Source: Bacillus safensis
GTDB taxonomy: Bacteria; Bacillota; Bacilli; Bacillales; Bacillaceae
Reading direction: 5' to 3'
DNA length: 64,000 nt
NCBI GenBank assembly: GCA_030159235.1
Contig: BSBG01000004.1
Span: 62,001 to 126,000 of the forward strand
The notes under the pieces were generated by a model. That model was given only the letters and a program-made list of their open reading frames with translations, did no database searches and was not told where the DNA came from. Numbering within the stretch: position 1 is the stretch's first letter; every line of letters begins with the position of its first letter. The position numbers and the translations under genes were made by a program. This document shows positions 1-8,670 of this stretch, in pieces.

Positions 1-251
1 GAAAAGCTGTGGCCCGGGAGGTGTACCCGGTGAATATTAGTGAGCAGCGCAACGTCGACTCGGTCATTGATTACGAGCTTTTCCTTCGGTACACCTTCTA
101 AAAGAAGATTTTTCACGAGAGCAACAAGCTCACTTGCTGTTTTAGACCGTTCTCGGATATGAATAAATTCCACTTCAGATGCGATGGCTTTTATTTGTTT
201 CATCAATTCATCTGCGGGAAGCGAATCATTTGTTACTGCGTGGAGTTCCAT
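1..251 (-). CDS. tenI: TenI, thiazole tautomerase (partial, 3' end outside window)
   Basis: Reading leftward from an ATG at 251, the protein begins MELHAVTNDS and continues through FIHIRERSKTASEL, a TenI/ThiE-fold N-terminus. TenI aromatises the thiazole carboxylate intermediate of thiamine synthesis; it resembles thiamine-phosphate synthase but does not perform that reaction. The gene runs off the left edge, so only about 83 codons are visible. Its start overlaps the 3' end of tenA by 26 bp, so the two are translationally coupled and share the upstream TPP riboswitch. ThiE is the main alternative on fold alone, but the MELHA start and the tenA-tenI overlap match the Bacillus TenI arrangement. 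Confidence 0.88.
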   Translation of the reverse strand, partial: MELHAVTNDSLPADELMKQIKAIASEVEFIHIRERSKTASELVALVKNLLLEGVPKEKLVINDRVDVALLTNIHRVHLPGHSF

Positions 252-936
252 TTGCACCAACCCCATCTAAGCATGCTGTTTGCCACATTTCTTTTTGATA
301 TGCCATCTCCCAGAAATGATATTCGTAATAGCTTGAAATTACAAAATTTTCTTTCATATTAGCCCGTACATGGTCTGGTGCTTTTTCTGCGAGTTCATCA
401 AAACGGTTGACCTGTTCAAAGACAAGTTCCTTAAACCAATCGCCTCCATATGTCAAAATCCATTCTTGATAAATCGGATGATCAGGTGTTGTTTGTTTCA
501 GCTTTTCACCCACCTCATAATAGAGCCAGTAGCATGGTAATAACGCGGCTAAAATCTCTTCAAACCGCCCGCTTTTTACAGATCGGTACATATGAGAGGT
601 ATACGCATAAGCAGTGGGAGAAGGCTTAAAGTTCTTAATGGCTTCATCAGAAATTTGCAGAAGCTCTGTGAACTTTCTATGCAGTGACAGCTCTGCTTCA
701 TACGTGCCCTGAGCATGATACGCCATTCTGCCCGTCGTATGTAAGTCCTCACTAATCGCCGCTCCATATGCTTGCACCTTTGCAAAATGAGTTAAATAAT
801 ACGAATCCTGCATCACGTAATAGGTGAAACGATCGAGTGAAAGTGTGCCATCTCCAATCCCTTTGACAAAAGGATGCGTAAAGCTCCCATTCCACCATGT
901 TGCTGCTGCCTCTTTACATTCTGTTGAAAACGTCAT
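226..936 (-). CDS. tenA: TenA, aminopyrimidine aminohydrolase (thiaminase II)
   Basis: TenA hydrolyses aminomethyl-aminopyrimidine, a thiamine breakdown product, to HMP for re-use in cytoplasmic thiamine synthesis. The 236-residue protein is full length. It carries the active-site Cys in ALLPCYWLYYEVG and the C-terminal SSYYEYHFW segment that holds the catalytic Glu. I chose the ATG at 936 (MTFSTECKEAAATWW) because AGGAGG lies just upstream; the in-frame ATG at 960 would sit before this ribosome binding site. It is the first gene after the TPP riboswitch terminator, and tenI follows with an overlap. Repression by TPP is expected. Confidence 0.95.
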   Translation of the reverse strand: MTFSTECKEAAATWWNGSFTHPFVKGIGDGTLSLDRFTYYVMQDSYYLTHFAKVQAYGAAISEDLHTTGRMAYHAQGTYEAELSLHRKFTELLQISDEAIKNFKPSPTAYAYTSHMYRSVKSGRFEEILAALLPCYWLYYEVGEKLKQTTPDHPIYQEWILTYGGDWFKELVFEQVNRFDELAEKAPDHVRANMKENFVISSYYEYHFWEMAYQKEMWQTACLDGVGANGTPRSNK

Positions 937-962
937 GTTCCTCTCCTCCTGTTTTTCCATAT

Positions 963-996
963 AAAAAAGCCACTTTCCGCGTGGAAAGTGGCTTGG
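963..996 (-). terminator. Expression-platform terminator of the TPP riboswitch
   Basis: A 12-bp perfect stem (967-978 with 983-994, loop GCGT) is followed on the minus strand by a run of U, 25 nt before the tenA ribosome binding site. Its 5' arm (CCACTTTCC in the RNA) can alternatively pair with the aptamer's 3' end (GGGAAGTGG, near 1027-1035), which suggests the antiterminator. Confidence 0.9.
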
Positions 997-1026
997 AATT
1001 TGTAAAAAGCATAGTCAAAAACCGCA

Positions 1027-1119
1027 CCACTTCCCTACGCAGGTATGAACCTGTTCAGGTAATGAGGGTCTAAAAGTCGACACTTTTATCTCAGCCCTTT
1101 TAAAGGACTCCCCTAGTGG
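1027..1119 (-). promoter_or_regulatory. TPP (THI-box) riboswitch aptamer
   Basis: The RNA reads CCACTAGGGGAGTCC, then CTGAGA, then ACCCTCATTACCTGAACAGG, then the CGTAGGGAAGTGG closing segment. These are the conserved thi-box blocks. P1 is CCACT/AGTGG. It lies 5' of tenA-tenI and is followed by an intrinsic terminator, so TPP binding should cause premature termination. Confidence 0.96.
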
Positions 1120-1144
1120 ATCAAATATATGATGTTGTACCTCT

Positions 1145-1173
1145 ATCTTAATCAGGAATTGTTCATTGGTCAA
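1145..1173 (-). promoter_or_regulatory. Sigma-A promoter of the TPP riboswitch-tenA operon
   Basis: On the minus strand TTGACC (1168-1173) and TAAGAT (1145-1150) are separated by 17 bp, ending about 25 bp before the first aptamer base. The position is as expected for the leader transcript. Confidence 0.75.
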
Positions 1174-1183
1174 GGGTTCATTG

Positions 1184-3025
1184 TCATTCTAATTGGGCTC
1201 TTAGTCCTGCCACATACTCCCGGGAGCCCGATACAAGCACACGATCGCCGCTTCTGAGCGTCGTATCTCCATGCGGTACTAAGCTGTCTACCCCTCTGAA
1301 AATACGGACAAATACCAAATCACCGGTAAAAGGAAATTCTCGCAGCATGACATTATGATAACGATGGTTATTCATTTGAATTTGATACAAAGAAGTATCC
1401 TCATTTGTTAGCAAGCGAATGGCATCAGGTGCTTCAATCAAGGCTCTTAGCACCGTTTTAGATGATAGGAAAGTAGAAAACGTATCAATGCCCGCTTCCT
1501 TCAATGTCAGCTCCGACTCAGCTTTATTGACACTTGCAATGACTTGTTTCGCTCCTTCTTCCTTTGCAAATAAAGCAATTTCCTTATTTTTCGTCTCACT
1601 GCCTGTGGCTACGACGAGGACATCCTCTTGACCGATGCCAGCCTTTCTCAGCGTCTCATCGTCGTATTGCTCAATTGATTCGACTTCAAAGATGGAATCT
1701 GCCAGCAGCGCTTCCTTATTTTCTTGAAAGACATGCAAAATTCGAATGTCATATTCATCCTGATGCAAATCCAGTGTGACAGGTAAGGTCAGCTGATTTG
1801 CACCAATAAAGGTCACACGCTTCTTATGGCTCGCTGCTTGTTCTTTTTTAAACAACGCTTTAAACCAGACAGGTGTTAAAATACTCGTCAACACAGCAAC
1901 TAAAATCAGTACTCCAGACATTTTATGATCAATGACACCGAGCCGCTCACCAATCGTCGCAGCTGCTATGACGAGAGATAACGTTGAAGTTAATAAAAAG
2001 CCGGAGCCAATGACCTTTTTCATGTCATACCATTTTTTCAAATAAAGAATCGGTATGAGCTTGCTAATAAGCAATGCAATAAACAGCAGCGGAATCATAA
2101 TCATAATGGTTGGGTCCTTAAACAGTGCCCATATATTCAGATCCACTCCGACCATCACAAAAAAGATCGGGATTAAAAAACCATAGCCAAACGAATCCAA
2201 CTGCTGGACAAGCTCTTTATTTGGCGAAAGAAGGGATACAAGCACGCCAGCTAAAAACGCCCCAAGAATATTTTCAGCCCCGAGTGATTCAGATAAGGCA
2301 ACTAAGACTATAATGAGAGTAAAGATCGCCCTTGTCCCAATTTGCACGGTTCCTTTTGACATCGACTCAAAAATCGACTTTGTCTTAAATACGCGGCCAA
2401 ATAAATAAAGAAGAATACCAGCAGCAAATAATAAGAGCAGAAGCCACATGTTCCCTGTTCCATCTCCATAAATAGAGGAAAACACAGCAAGTAAAATCAT
2501 CGTGACCAAATCAGCAATGACAGCGACAAGCAGAATGATTTGGCCAATATTCGTTTGCATCAACTTTTCCTCTTTTAAGGTTGGAACCACTACCCCTAAT
2601 GAGATGGTCGATATAATAAGTGTCATTAAGAAAGCATTTTGGATAAACCCTGCGAGTACAAACGCATAGGACAAAATAAAGGAAATACAAAATACCCCAA
2701 GAAAAACAATGGTGGCTGCTTTAAAGGTATTTGGTTCTTTTAAACCATTTGGAAGTTCTCGTGCTTTCTTCTTTGATTCAAAAGAAGAAAAATCTATTTC
2801 AAGTCCACTTAAAAACATCAGAAAAATAAATCCGAGCATGGATAACGTATCTAACCACGCATCATGTTCGACAACCAGTTGAAGACCGCTTTTTCCAATG
2901 ATGAGCCCCATGATGATTTCAGCTACAACGACTGGAATGGTCAGCTTAAATCGGTGCAATAAAATGGGGGTGAAAAAGGCGACAATAATAACGACAACGA
3001 GTGATGAAACAGATGTATGCTCCAT
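1184..3025 (-). CDS. yjbQ: Kef-type cation/proton antiporter with TrkA domains (YjbQ)
   Basis: This 613-residue membrane protein has about 12 hydrophobic segments in residues 1-390, typical of CPA2 monovalent cation:proton antiporters. A cytoplasmic regulatory half follows, with a TrkA-N-like domain (from about residue 400) and a TrkA-C-like domain (RDFPFTGDLV-type region to the end). It probably moves K+ or Na+ against H+. The TrkA-N segment reads VTFIGANQLTLP and so lacks the classical GxGxxG nucleotide motif, which leaves NAD(H) binding uncertain. The start is set at ATG 3025, 8 nt from AGGAGG (3034-3039); an in-frame TTG at 3031 is too close to that site. It is divergent from prpE. Confidence 0.85.
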   Translation of the reverse strand: MEHTSVSSLVVVIIVAFFTPILLHRFKLTIPVVVAEIIMGLIIGKSGLQLVVEHDAWLDTLSMLGFIFLMFLSGLEIDFSSFESKKKARELPNGLKEPNTFKAATIVFLGVFCISFILSYAFVLAGFIQNAFLMTLIISTISLGVVVPTLKEEKLMQTNIGQIILLVAVIADLVTMILLAVFSSIYGDGTGNMWLLLLLFAAGILLYLFGRVFKTKSIFESMSKGTVQIGTRAIFTLIIVLVALSESLGAENILGAFLAGVLVSLLSPNKELVQQLDSFGYGFLIPIFFVMVGVDLNIWALFKDPTIMIMIPLLFIALLISKLIPILYLKKWYDMKKVIGSGFLLTSTLSLVIAAATIGERLGVIDHKMSGVLILVAVLTSILTPVWFKALFKKEQAASHKKRVTFIGANQLTLPVTLDLHQDEYDIRILHVFQENKEALLADSIFEVESIEQYDDETLRKAGIGQEDVLVVATGSETKNKEIALFAKEEGAKQVIASVNKAESELTLKEAGIDTFSTFLSSKTVLRALIEAPDAIRLLTNEDTSLYQIQMNNHRYHNVMLREFPFTGDLVFVRIFRGVDSLVPHGDTTLRSGDRVLVSGSREYVAGLRAQLE

Positions 3026-3185
3026 TGGCAAAGCCTCCTAACATGTATATTTAATTTTTTAATTCTTACGTTAAAGCATTGATTCTAACAATTGCCCAAG
3101 TGAAATGAAAGTCATTCGTTATATTTTCTAAAATTCAAACTTCTTTATATTCGATGAATGGATGAAAAAATCAGGAGGAAACCCT

Positions 3186-3941
3186 ATGAAATTCGATATC
3201 ATTGGCGATATCATTGGCGATATCCACGGCTGCTACGAAGAGCTGCTTACCCTCATACACAAACTAGGATACGAACTCAAACATGGATTACCTGTCCATC
3301 CTGATAAGAGAACGCTGGCCCTTGTTGGTGATTTAACAGATCGAGGTCCTCAGTCAGTAGACGTGATGCGCTTTGTCATTCATGCCTATTCACACGGCGC
3401 AATCCGCTATGTACCCGGCAACCATTGCTTTAAGCTTTATCGCTATTTGAAAGGAAATCCCGTGAAATTGCTTCATGGCATTGAAACCACAGTGAACGAA
3501 ATAAAAAAACTGCCCATTCATGAACAAAACAAATTGTCACATGAATTTAAGCAGTTATTTGAAAAGGCTCCGCTTTATGATGTACTCATTCCTAATGAGC
3601 TGATCATTGCACACGCAGCGATGAAGGAAAAGGATATTGGAAGAAAGCCGAATAAACAGATGCGGTCCTATCTATTATTTGGTGCAGTCACAGGAGAAAC
3701 GTGGCCAGATGGACGGCCTGTTCGAAAAGACTGGGCAAAGGAGTATCATGGAAAACCATGGATTGTGTACGGCCACACCCCAGTGAAAGAGCCTAGATTC
3801 GTTGGCAGAACCGTCAATATTGATACAGGCTGTGTGTTTGGCAATCAGCTGTCTGCCCTCACATACCCAGAGCTTAAAACAGTCTCAGTCCCTTCATCTA
3901 TGCCTTATGACGATTCAAGGTTTCAACATTTCACATCATAA
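3186..3941 (+). CDS. prpE: PrpE, bis(5'-nucleosyl)-tetraphosphatase / metallophosphatase
   Basis: A 251-residue calcineurin-like phosphatase. The metal-binding motifs are [13 protein letters not shown] and GNHC, with VYGHTPV and NIDTGCVFG near the C-terminus. PrpE of Bacillus splits Ap4A-type dinucleotides and dephosphorylates phosphotyrosine, and affects spore germination. ATG 3186 has AGGAGG at 3173-3178; the ATG at 3162 is upstream of that site. The N-terminus is odd: [15 protein letters not shown] contains an in-frame repeat of DIIG, caused by two identical 12-bp units at 3195-3206 and 3207-3218, immediately before the metal-ligand motif. Confidence 0.9.
   Translation: MKFDIIGDIIGDIHGCYEELLTLIHKLGYELKHGLPVHPDKRTLALVGDLTDRGPQSVDVMRFVIHAYSHGAIRYVPGNHCFKLYRYLKGNPVKLLHGIETTVNEIKKLPIHEQNKLSHEFKQLFEKAPLYDVLIPNELIIAHAAMKEKDIGRKPNKQMRSYLLFGAVTGETWPDGRPVRKDWAKEYHGKPWIVYGHTPVKEPRFVGRTVNIDTGCVFGNQLSALTYPELKTVSVPSSMPYDDSRFQHFTS
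3195..3218 (+). repeat. 12-bp in-frame tandem duplication in prpE
   Basis: The unit GATATCATTGGC occurs twice in perfect tandem, and a third diverged unit (GATATCCACGGC) encodes the GDIHG motif itself. It adds four residues to the first beta strand of the phosphatase fold. Confidence 0.95.
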
Positions 3942-3977
3942 AAAAACCCGGCTCTGCACATGCAGTTGACCGGTTTT
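3942..3977. terminator. Bidirectional terminator between prpE and yjbO
   Basis: A-tract, then ACCCGG ... CCGGTT, then a T-tract between the two converging stop codons. The hairpin works in both directions; a smaller CTGC/GCAG stem sits in the loop. Confidence 0.8.
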
Positions 3978-3983
3978 TTCTAT

Positions 3984-4886
3984 TTAAAGCCGCAATGATT
4001 TCATGTCATCCGGAAGCGGAGCCGAAAATGTCATTTGCTCACCTGTCATCGGATGAGGAAACACAAGGGTCTCACTGTGCAGTGCCTGCCGGTCCATCCG
4101 ATCGGCCGTTCCGCCATACAGCGTATCTCCGATGAGCGGATGGCCAAGATACTTCATATGAACACGAATTTGATGCGTTCTCCCAGTTTCAAGTGTTAGA
4201 GACACATCTGACATATTCAACTCAGCATCCACTGCTCGCACTGTATAATGCGTCACTGCCTCCTGCCCAGTATCATCAACCATCCGCTCGATGATACTAT
4301 CCCCTTTTCGGGCAATTTTTGCAACGATGGTTCCATGCTTTTCTGTGACCATACCATGTGTAAACGCTCTGTACGTTCGCTTGACCGCTCCTCTTTTTTG
4401 CGCCTTTGATAAGAGGCTATGGGCAAAGCGATGCTTCGCCACAAGCATGACGCCAGATGTATCACGATCAAGGCGGTTCACCAAATGAACCGTATGTCGA
4501 ACAGACTGCTTGGCATAATGGTGCAGTAATCCATTCGCAATACTGTGCTCAGGATGCTCCCGAGAAGGAATCGATGGAATATACGGCTTTTTATTCAGCA
4601 CAAGAACATGCTCGTCCTCAAATAAAATATCAAGCGGAATCGGTGCAGGCTTCAGCCCTTCACTGACCTTTTCCTCGGGAAATAAAATGGTGAGCCTGTC
4701 CCCCTCATGCAGCTCGCACTTCACGGTGACATGCTCTCCATTAATAAGAAGGTCTCCGCCATCAAATTTAATATCCGTCAGCATTCTTTTCGAAATGCCA
4801 AGATCAATTAAATACTCCTTTAAAAGCAGCCCTTCTTCTTTGGCTGTCATGGTTTTGTTTAACGTAAAGTATTCCAGTGACAACAA
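3984..4886 (-). CDS. yjbO: RluA/RluD-family pseudouridine synthase (YjbO)
   Basis: About 300 residues: an N-terminal S4 RNA-binding domain (LGISKRMLTDIKFDGGDLLING) followed by the RluA-type catalytic domain with VNRLDRDTSGVMLVAK, whose second Asp is the catalytic residue, and the late RTHQIRVHMKYLGHPLIGD motif. It isomerises specific uridines, most likely in large-subunit rRNA; the target cannot be read from sequence. The start is uncertain. AAAGAGG abuts two TTG codons (4886, 4883), and no ATG lies near it. An in-frame TTG at 4937 would overlap nadF by over 40 bp. It is last in the yjbM-nadF-yjbO run. Confidence 0.88.
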   Translation of the reverse strand: MLSLEYFTLNKTMTAKEEGLLLKEYLIDLGISKRMLTDIKFDGGDLLINGEHVTVKCELHEGDRLTILFPEEKVSEGLKPAPIPLDILFEDEHVLVLNKKPYIPSIPSREHPEHSIANGLLHHYAKQSVRHTVHLVNRLDRDTSGVMLVAKHRFAHSLLSKAQKRGAVKRTYRAFTHGMVTEKHGTIVAKIARKGDSIIERMVDDTGQEAVTHYTVRAVDAELNMSDVSLTLETGRTHQIRVHMKYLGHPLIGDTLYGGTADRMDRQALHSETLVFPHPMTGEQMTFSAPLPDDMKSLRL

Positions 4887-4894
4887 CCTCTTTC

Positions 4895-5695
4895 TTATTC
4901 GCCTTTTCCGATAAAGGAATCTTGAACCCTTTTCCAAAACGGAAATGGTCTAAACCTGGCAAAACGGACATTCTCGTCTGCCACCCGGCATTGAATGGAC
5001 TTGACATCTTTATGAAGCAGCGTCAAATGATCAATGGTCACCTGAAAATCGACGTCATTCATCGGTTTAATCACACAAGTATGGTGGTCTGGCAAAATAA
5101 GCGGTGAACCAACCGTTCGAAACACTCTATTGTTGATTGAAGCCATTTCTGCCAGCTGAATGGCTCTAATGGAAGGGTGAATAATGGCGCCGCCAAGTGC
5201 CTTATTATAGGCCGTACTACCAGATGGTGTAGACAGACAGAGACCGTCACCTCTGAATGTTTCAAACAGCTGACCCCTAATTTCAACATCTGCTACAAGT
5301 GTCCCTTCCATGCTTTTAATCGTACATTCATTCATTGCTAAATATTTCTCTTCTCTGCCGCCGTCGTTGTATCTGACAATGACTTCTAAAATTGGATATT
5401 CCACAATATGATAAGGCGTTTTCGCAATGGCTAAGACGAGTTTTTCAATTTCACTCGGCACCCAGTCAGCATAAAAACCAAGATGACCTGTATGAACACC
5501 AACAAAAGCTGTTTCATTCAGACGGTCGCTATAACGGTGAAACGCATAAAGAAGGGTGCCGTCTCCACCAACCGTAATGACAAGGTCCGGTTCCTCTTCA
5601 TTTAGTTCCATACCAAAATCCAATAAGTAGGTCTGAATTTTATTTTTGAGCGTGTCAGATACAGAATTCCCTTTCGAAGAAACTGCAAATTTCAT
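4895..5695 (-). CDS. nadF: NAD kinase
   Basis: A 266-residue enzyme that phosphorylates NAD to NADP. The signature GGDGTLL appears near residue 45, with MNECTIK and the downstream [14 protein letters not shown] motif that binds NAD. The length equals the usual Bacillus PpnK/NadF. The ATG is preceded by GGAG at 8 nt. It lies between the small alarmone synthetase gene and yjbO, spaced 63 bp from the former and nearly touching the latter, so the three are likely co-transcribed. Confidence 0.95.
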   Translation of the reverse strand: MKFAVSSKGNSVSDTLKNKIQTYLLDFGMELNEEEPDLVITVGGDGTLLYAFHRYSDRLNETAFVGVHTGHLGFYADWVPSEIEKLVLAIAKTPYHIVEYPILEVIVRYNDGGREEKYLAMNECTIKSMEGTLVADVEIRGQLFETFRGDGLCLSTPSGSTAYNKALGGAIIHPSIRAIQLAEMASINNRVFRTVGSPLILPDHHTCVIKPMNDVDFQVTIDHLTLLHKDVKSIQCRVADENVRFARFRPFPFWKRVQDSFIGKGE

Positions 5696-5758
5696 GAATT
5701 CTTCTCCTTTTCCACCTTGCTGCTATGAGAGGGCAGCATCATATTTGATCAAACTGGC

Positions 5759-6388
5759 TCAGCTGTCGTTTTTCTTTTTTCGGGAAAATGCCACTTGTGC
5801 TTCTTGAATTTCCCCTCTAATTTCAGACATTTCTTCATCGAGACGAGATGCTGCCTCAGATGCTCTTTGAAGGCGCAGTTTGACCTTCTCCGGGATATTC
5901 CCGCTATATTTATAATTCAAAGAATGCTCAATGGTCGCCCAAAAGTTCATCGCAAGCGTACGAATTTGAATTTCGACAAGGAGCTGCTTCTCTCCGTTGA
6001 TCGTTTGCATCGGATATAACACAACAAGGTGGTACGAGCGGTATCCGCTTTCTTTATGTTCTGCAATATAGTCGCGTTTATCTACAACCACAAAGTCTTT
6101 ACGAGACTGAAGCATTTTTTTTACGACTTGTATATCTTCTACAAACTGGCACATAATGCGAAGCCCAGCAATATCCTGCATCGTTTCAATCTCATGCATC
6201 GGGATGTTTTTACGCTTTGCCTTTTCTAATATGCTTGCAACGGGTTTCACTCGGCCTGTGACAAACTCTACTGGTGAATGATCTTCCTCGAATTCATACA
6301 GCTTTCGAATGCCTTTTAGTTTCACTTTTAATTCTTCTACTGCTTGTTTATACGGTGCGAGGAATTGATCCCATTGTTTTTTGTCCAT
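5759..6388 (-). CDS. sasB: Small alarmone synthetase SasB/RelQ (YjbM)
   Basis: A 209-residue GTP pyrophosphokinase that makes (p)ppGpp from ATP and GTP/GDP. It has only the RelA/SpoT synthetase domain: DIAGLRIMC, the KESGYRSYHLVV loop and EIQIRTLAMNFWATIEH. There is no hydrolase, TGS or ACT domain. C-terminal helices (RLQRASEAASRLDEEM) are the tetramerisation region in RelQ proteins. GGGGGAAG precedes the ATG. In Bacillus this class raises the basal alarmone pool during envelope stress and is activated by pppGpp. Confidence 0.93.
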   Translation of the reverse strand: MDKKQWDQFLAPYKQAVEELKVKLKGIRKLYEFEEDHSPVEFVTGRVKPVASILEKAKRKNIPMHEIETMQDIAGLRIMCQFVEDIQVVKKMLQSRKDFVVVDKRDYIAEHKESGYRSYHLVVLYPMQTINGEKQLLVEIQIRTLAMNFWATIEHSLNYKYSGNIPEKVKLRLQRASEAASRLDEEMSEIRGEIQEAQVAFSRKKKNDS

Positions 6389-6421
6389 GAAACTTCCCCC
6401 AATTCCATATACCTAATTATT

Positions 6422-6787
6422 TCAGAGGAATGTGCTCTTCACTTTCTCTTCCATATCTCCGTAATTGGCATTGTCTTTAATATTGTCGATTAAATAATGT
6501 AATTCCTGTTGAAGCTGAATGAGTTCCAGCGAATGGTCATCCGATGCCAAATAGACAGGGATGTCACGATTCATTGCTTCTTTTAATGGAGCCCATGTAT
6601 GCTCTCCTAGAATAAGATAGGAAAAGGACTCCTCTGTTTCAAGTATGTAAACGAACGCAAAGTGATCAGAATCAACTAGCATTTGTCCTGATGCTTTTGC
6701 TTTTTGGATTTGCTCTTCTGACTGGATGGTCAAAATCAGCTTATCTTCTTTTAAAGTTGCTTCTGTGATTTCAATTCTGTTTTGCAT
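6422..6787 (-). CDS. yjbL: YjbL, UPF0738 family protein of unknown function
   Basis: A 121-residue soluble acidic protein (MQNRIEITEATLKEDKLILT...). It matches the Bacillus YjbL family in length and position. No catalytic motif or membrane segment is visible. Two consecutive ATG codons occur; the second (6787) is 6 nt from GGAG and is chosen, the first (6790) only 3 nt. It sits 33 bp upstream of sasB on the same strand, so it may be co-transcribed. Function is not known. Confidence 0.8.
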   Translation of the reverse strand: MQNRIEITEATLKEDKLILTIQSEEQIQKAKASGQMLVDSDHFAFVYILETEESFSYLILGEHTWAPLKEAMNRDIPVYLASDDHSLELIQLQQELHYLIDNIKDNANYGDMEEKVKSTFL

Positions 6788-6958
6788 CATGATCTCCTTT
6801 ACAACAAAGTACAGCTTTATTTTATCATATCAAGTTCAATATTGATAAACCGAACTTTTTGAGAAAATCCTGTTTTCCTCTTTTATATGATCCTTTCACA
6901 TGATTCTTCATTCATTTTGGCACAAGTATAAAGAAAATATAGAGAAAAAAAACACTCT

Positions 6959-6988
6959 TTTACATGGTAAACATACTTCATGTACAAT
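6959..6988 (+). promoter_or_regulatory. Candidate sigma-A promoter of yjbK
   Basis: TTTACA (6959-6964) and TACAAT (6983-6988) with an 18-bp spacer, 36 bp before the yjbK start. The gap between divergent yjbL and yjbK is otherwise AT-rich without further structure. Confidence 0.5.
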
Positions 6989-7024
6989 AATCATATTTCC
7001 TCTAAATGAAAGGTTGATGTCAAA

Positions 7025-7603
7025 ATGGCACAGGAAATTGAAATAGAACTAAAACAATTATTAATGAAAGAAGAATTTGAACAGTTGAAACAACATTTTG
7101 AATTGAAGGATGCAGATTTCCACACGCAAACCAACTATTATTTTGATACACCTCAATTTGATATAAAATCTCAATTTGCTGCATTAAGAATGAGAGAAAA
7201 AGACGGTCATTGGGTTCTTACATTAAAGGAACCGCACGAAATAGGCTTGCTCGAAACCCATCAAACAATTGCTCCTCCTTCAAGACTTGACGATTTTGAG
7301 CTGCCAGAAGGTGAAGTAGCGGACAGGTTAGATCACCTGAACATTCAAAAGGATCAAATTGTGTACTTTGGTTCACTTGAAACGTCAAGAGCAGAAAAAA
7401 TGATCCAAGAAGGCTTAATTGTTTTGGATCACAGCCGATATTTAACAGTAGAGGACTATGAACTTGAATTTGAAGTGAGCGACCTGGAAATCGGACAAGC
7501 CGCATTCTCCGCATTGCTCGACAAATTTCACATCCCTGTACGAAACACGAAAAACAAAGTGGTTCGTTTTTATGAAGAAAAAATGAAAACACAGAATAGA
7601 TGA
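7025..7603 (+). CDS. yjbK: CYTH-domain triphosphate-binding protein (YjbK)
   Basis: A 192-residue CYTH (CyaB-thiamine triphosphatase) protein. The N-terminal EIEIELK carries the ExExK motif that coordinates metal and triphosphate in the tunnel fold, followed by QTNYYFDTP, LRMREKDGHWVLTLK and the acidic strand ELEFEV. Family members hydrolyse inorganic or organic triphosphates; the substrate here cannot be told. In this family the neighbourhood of an alarmone synthetase and NAD kinase is common, and sasB lies divergently upstream. yjbJ follows after 18 bp. Confidence 0.87.
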   Translation: MAQEIEIELKQLLMKEEFEQLKQHFELKDADFHTQTNYYFDTPQFDIKSQFAALRMREKDGHWVLTLKEPHEIGLLETHQTIAPPSRLDDFELPEGEVADRLDHLNIQKDQIVYFGSLETSRAEKMIQEGLIVLDHSRYLTVEDYELEFEVSDLEIGQAAFSALLDKFHIPVRNTKNKVVRFYEEKMKTQNR

Positions 7604-7621
7604 ATTCCTTGAAGGAGGAAC

Positions 7622-8392
7622 ATGATGAACGTCAATCAACTTCAATCCTTTATGCAGCTTCAAGCGCTTAAAACGTTACAAACAGATCAAGCACAAACGC
7701 AAATGCCTTCCGGCCAAGAATCGAATGCGCAAGCTTCCTTTCAGTCACTGCTGCAAGATTTTTTAGGCGGATCAGAATTATCACGTCTTCCACTTTCCAT
7801 CTCTGCTCTCATGGGCACAGATCCAGCAACGGATCCGAACACACAATATGCGCGTACAAACCCGTACTTATCTGCCATGGCAGGCAGCGGGCAGCTTGAG
7901 GCTCAGCCATTATATTCAAATGACACTCAATTGAATACGGCGAATGGCATTGGAAATGTCTTAAACAACAGCTACACGCCTCCGCTTCAAGAGGCTGTCT
8001 CAAGCGGCTCATCATCAAAAGAGATTAATCAAATCGTGTCACAAATGGCTCAAAAGCATGGCGTTCCAGAAAAGCTGATTCACGCAGTCATCAAGCAGGA
8101 ATCCGGCTATCGCACGAATGCAGTCAGTCATGCAGGTGCACTTGGGCTCATGCAGCTCATGCCATCTACTGCTAAATCACTTGGTGTGAATAATGCCTTT
8201 GATGCGACCCAAAACATTGAAGGCGGAACGAAGTATTTAAAACAAATGCTTCATAAATATAATGGAAATGTCTCACTCGCCTTAGCTGCCTATAACGCAG
8301 GCTCAGGAAATGTAGACAAATACGGAGGCATTCCTCCATTTAAAGAAACACAAAATTATGTAAAGAAAATCACAGCACAATATTTCGCTTAA
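7622..8392 (+). CDS. cwlQ: Lytic transglycosylase CwlQ (YjbJ)
   Basis: A 256-residue peptidoglycan-cleaving enzyme. Residues 1-135 are a low-complexity Gln/Ser/Ala-rich region without an obvious signal peptide. Residues about 140-256 are a complete SLT domain: [19 protein letters not shown] with the catalytic Glu in [15 protein letters not shown], and [12 protein letters not shown]. The B. subtilis homologue was reported to have both muramidase and transglycosylase activity. GGAGG is placed correctly for ATG 7622 or the adjacent ATG 7625. It follows yjbK closely and ends in a strong terminator. The N-terminal region looks longer than in B. subtilis. Confidence 0.85.
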   Translation: MMNVNQLQSFMQLQALKTLQTDQAQTQMPSGQESNAQASFQSLLQDFLGGSELSRLPLSISALMGTDPATDPNTQYARTNPYLSAMAGSGQLEAQPLYSNDTQLNTANGIGNVLNNSYTPPLQEAVSSGSSSKEINQIVSQMAQKHGVPEKLIHAVIKQESGYRTNAVSHAGALGLMQLMPSTAKSLGVNNAFDATQNIEGGTKYLKQMLHKYNGNVSLALAAYNAGSGNVDKYGGIPPFKETQNYVKKITAQYFA

Positions 8393-8424
8393 ACCGAAGA
8401 GAATAACCTCTTCGGTTTTTTGTA
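8391..8424 (+). terminator. Terminator of yjbK-cwlQ
   Basis: Stem AAACCGAAGAG / CTCTTCGGTTT (8391-8401 with 8409-8419) followed by a T-run. Confidence 0.93.
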
Positions 8425-8670
8425 TGTCGCTTTTCACCCTTTTTTGACTGAATGTGTTATGATATGGTCAATTGATCACGGAACCTGCCCCACTCTTTAT
8501 TTCGAGCAGACCAAAGCGGTTTGTTTGTGGAATTGAGTTGAGGTTGTTAAAATAAGTATACAAGAATAGAAACAATAAAATAGAACAAACTGAATATCAC
8601 TTTTTGAAATAAATGAAATGCACAATAGGGTGAGTCATCCTATTAACTACAAGTAAAAGGAGTAGTCAAC
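8425..8670 (+). other. yjbI leader region with extended -10 promoter and possible structured 5' UTR
   Basis: This gap has no convincing ORF. It contains TGTTATGAT (an extended -10 at about 8455-8463), followed by about 80 nt unusually GC-rich for an intergenic region. Possible stems are CAATT...AATTG (8470/8531), CTGC...GCAG (8485/8505) and CAAA-GCGG-TTTG (8512-8523). A further hairpin AATAGG/CCTATT (8624-8643) lies just before the ribosome binding site. I do not recognise a known RNA family. Confidence 0.35.
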
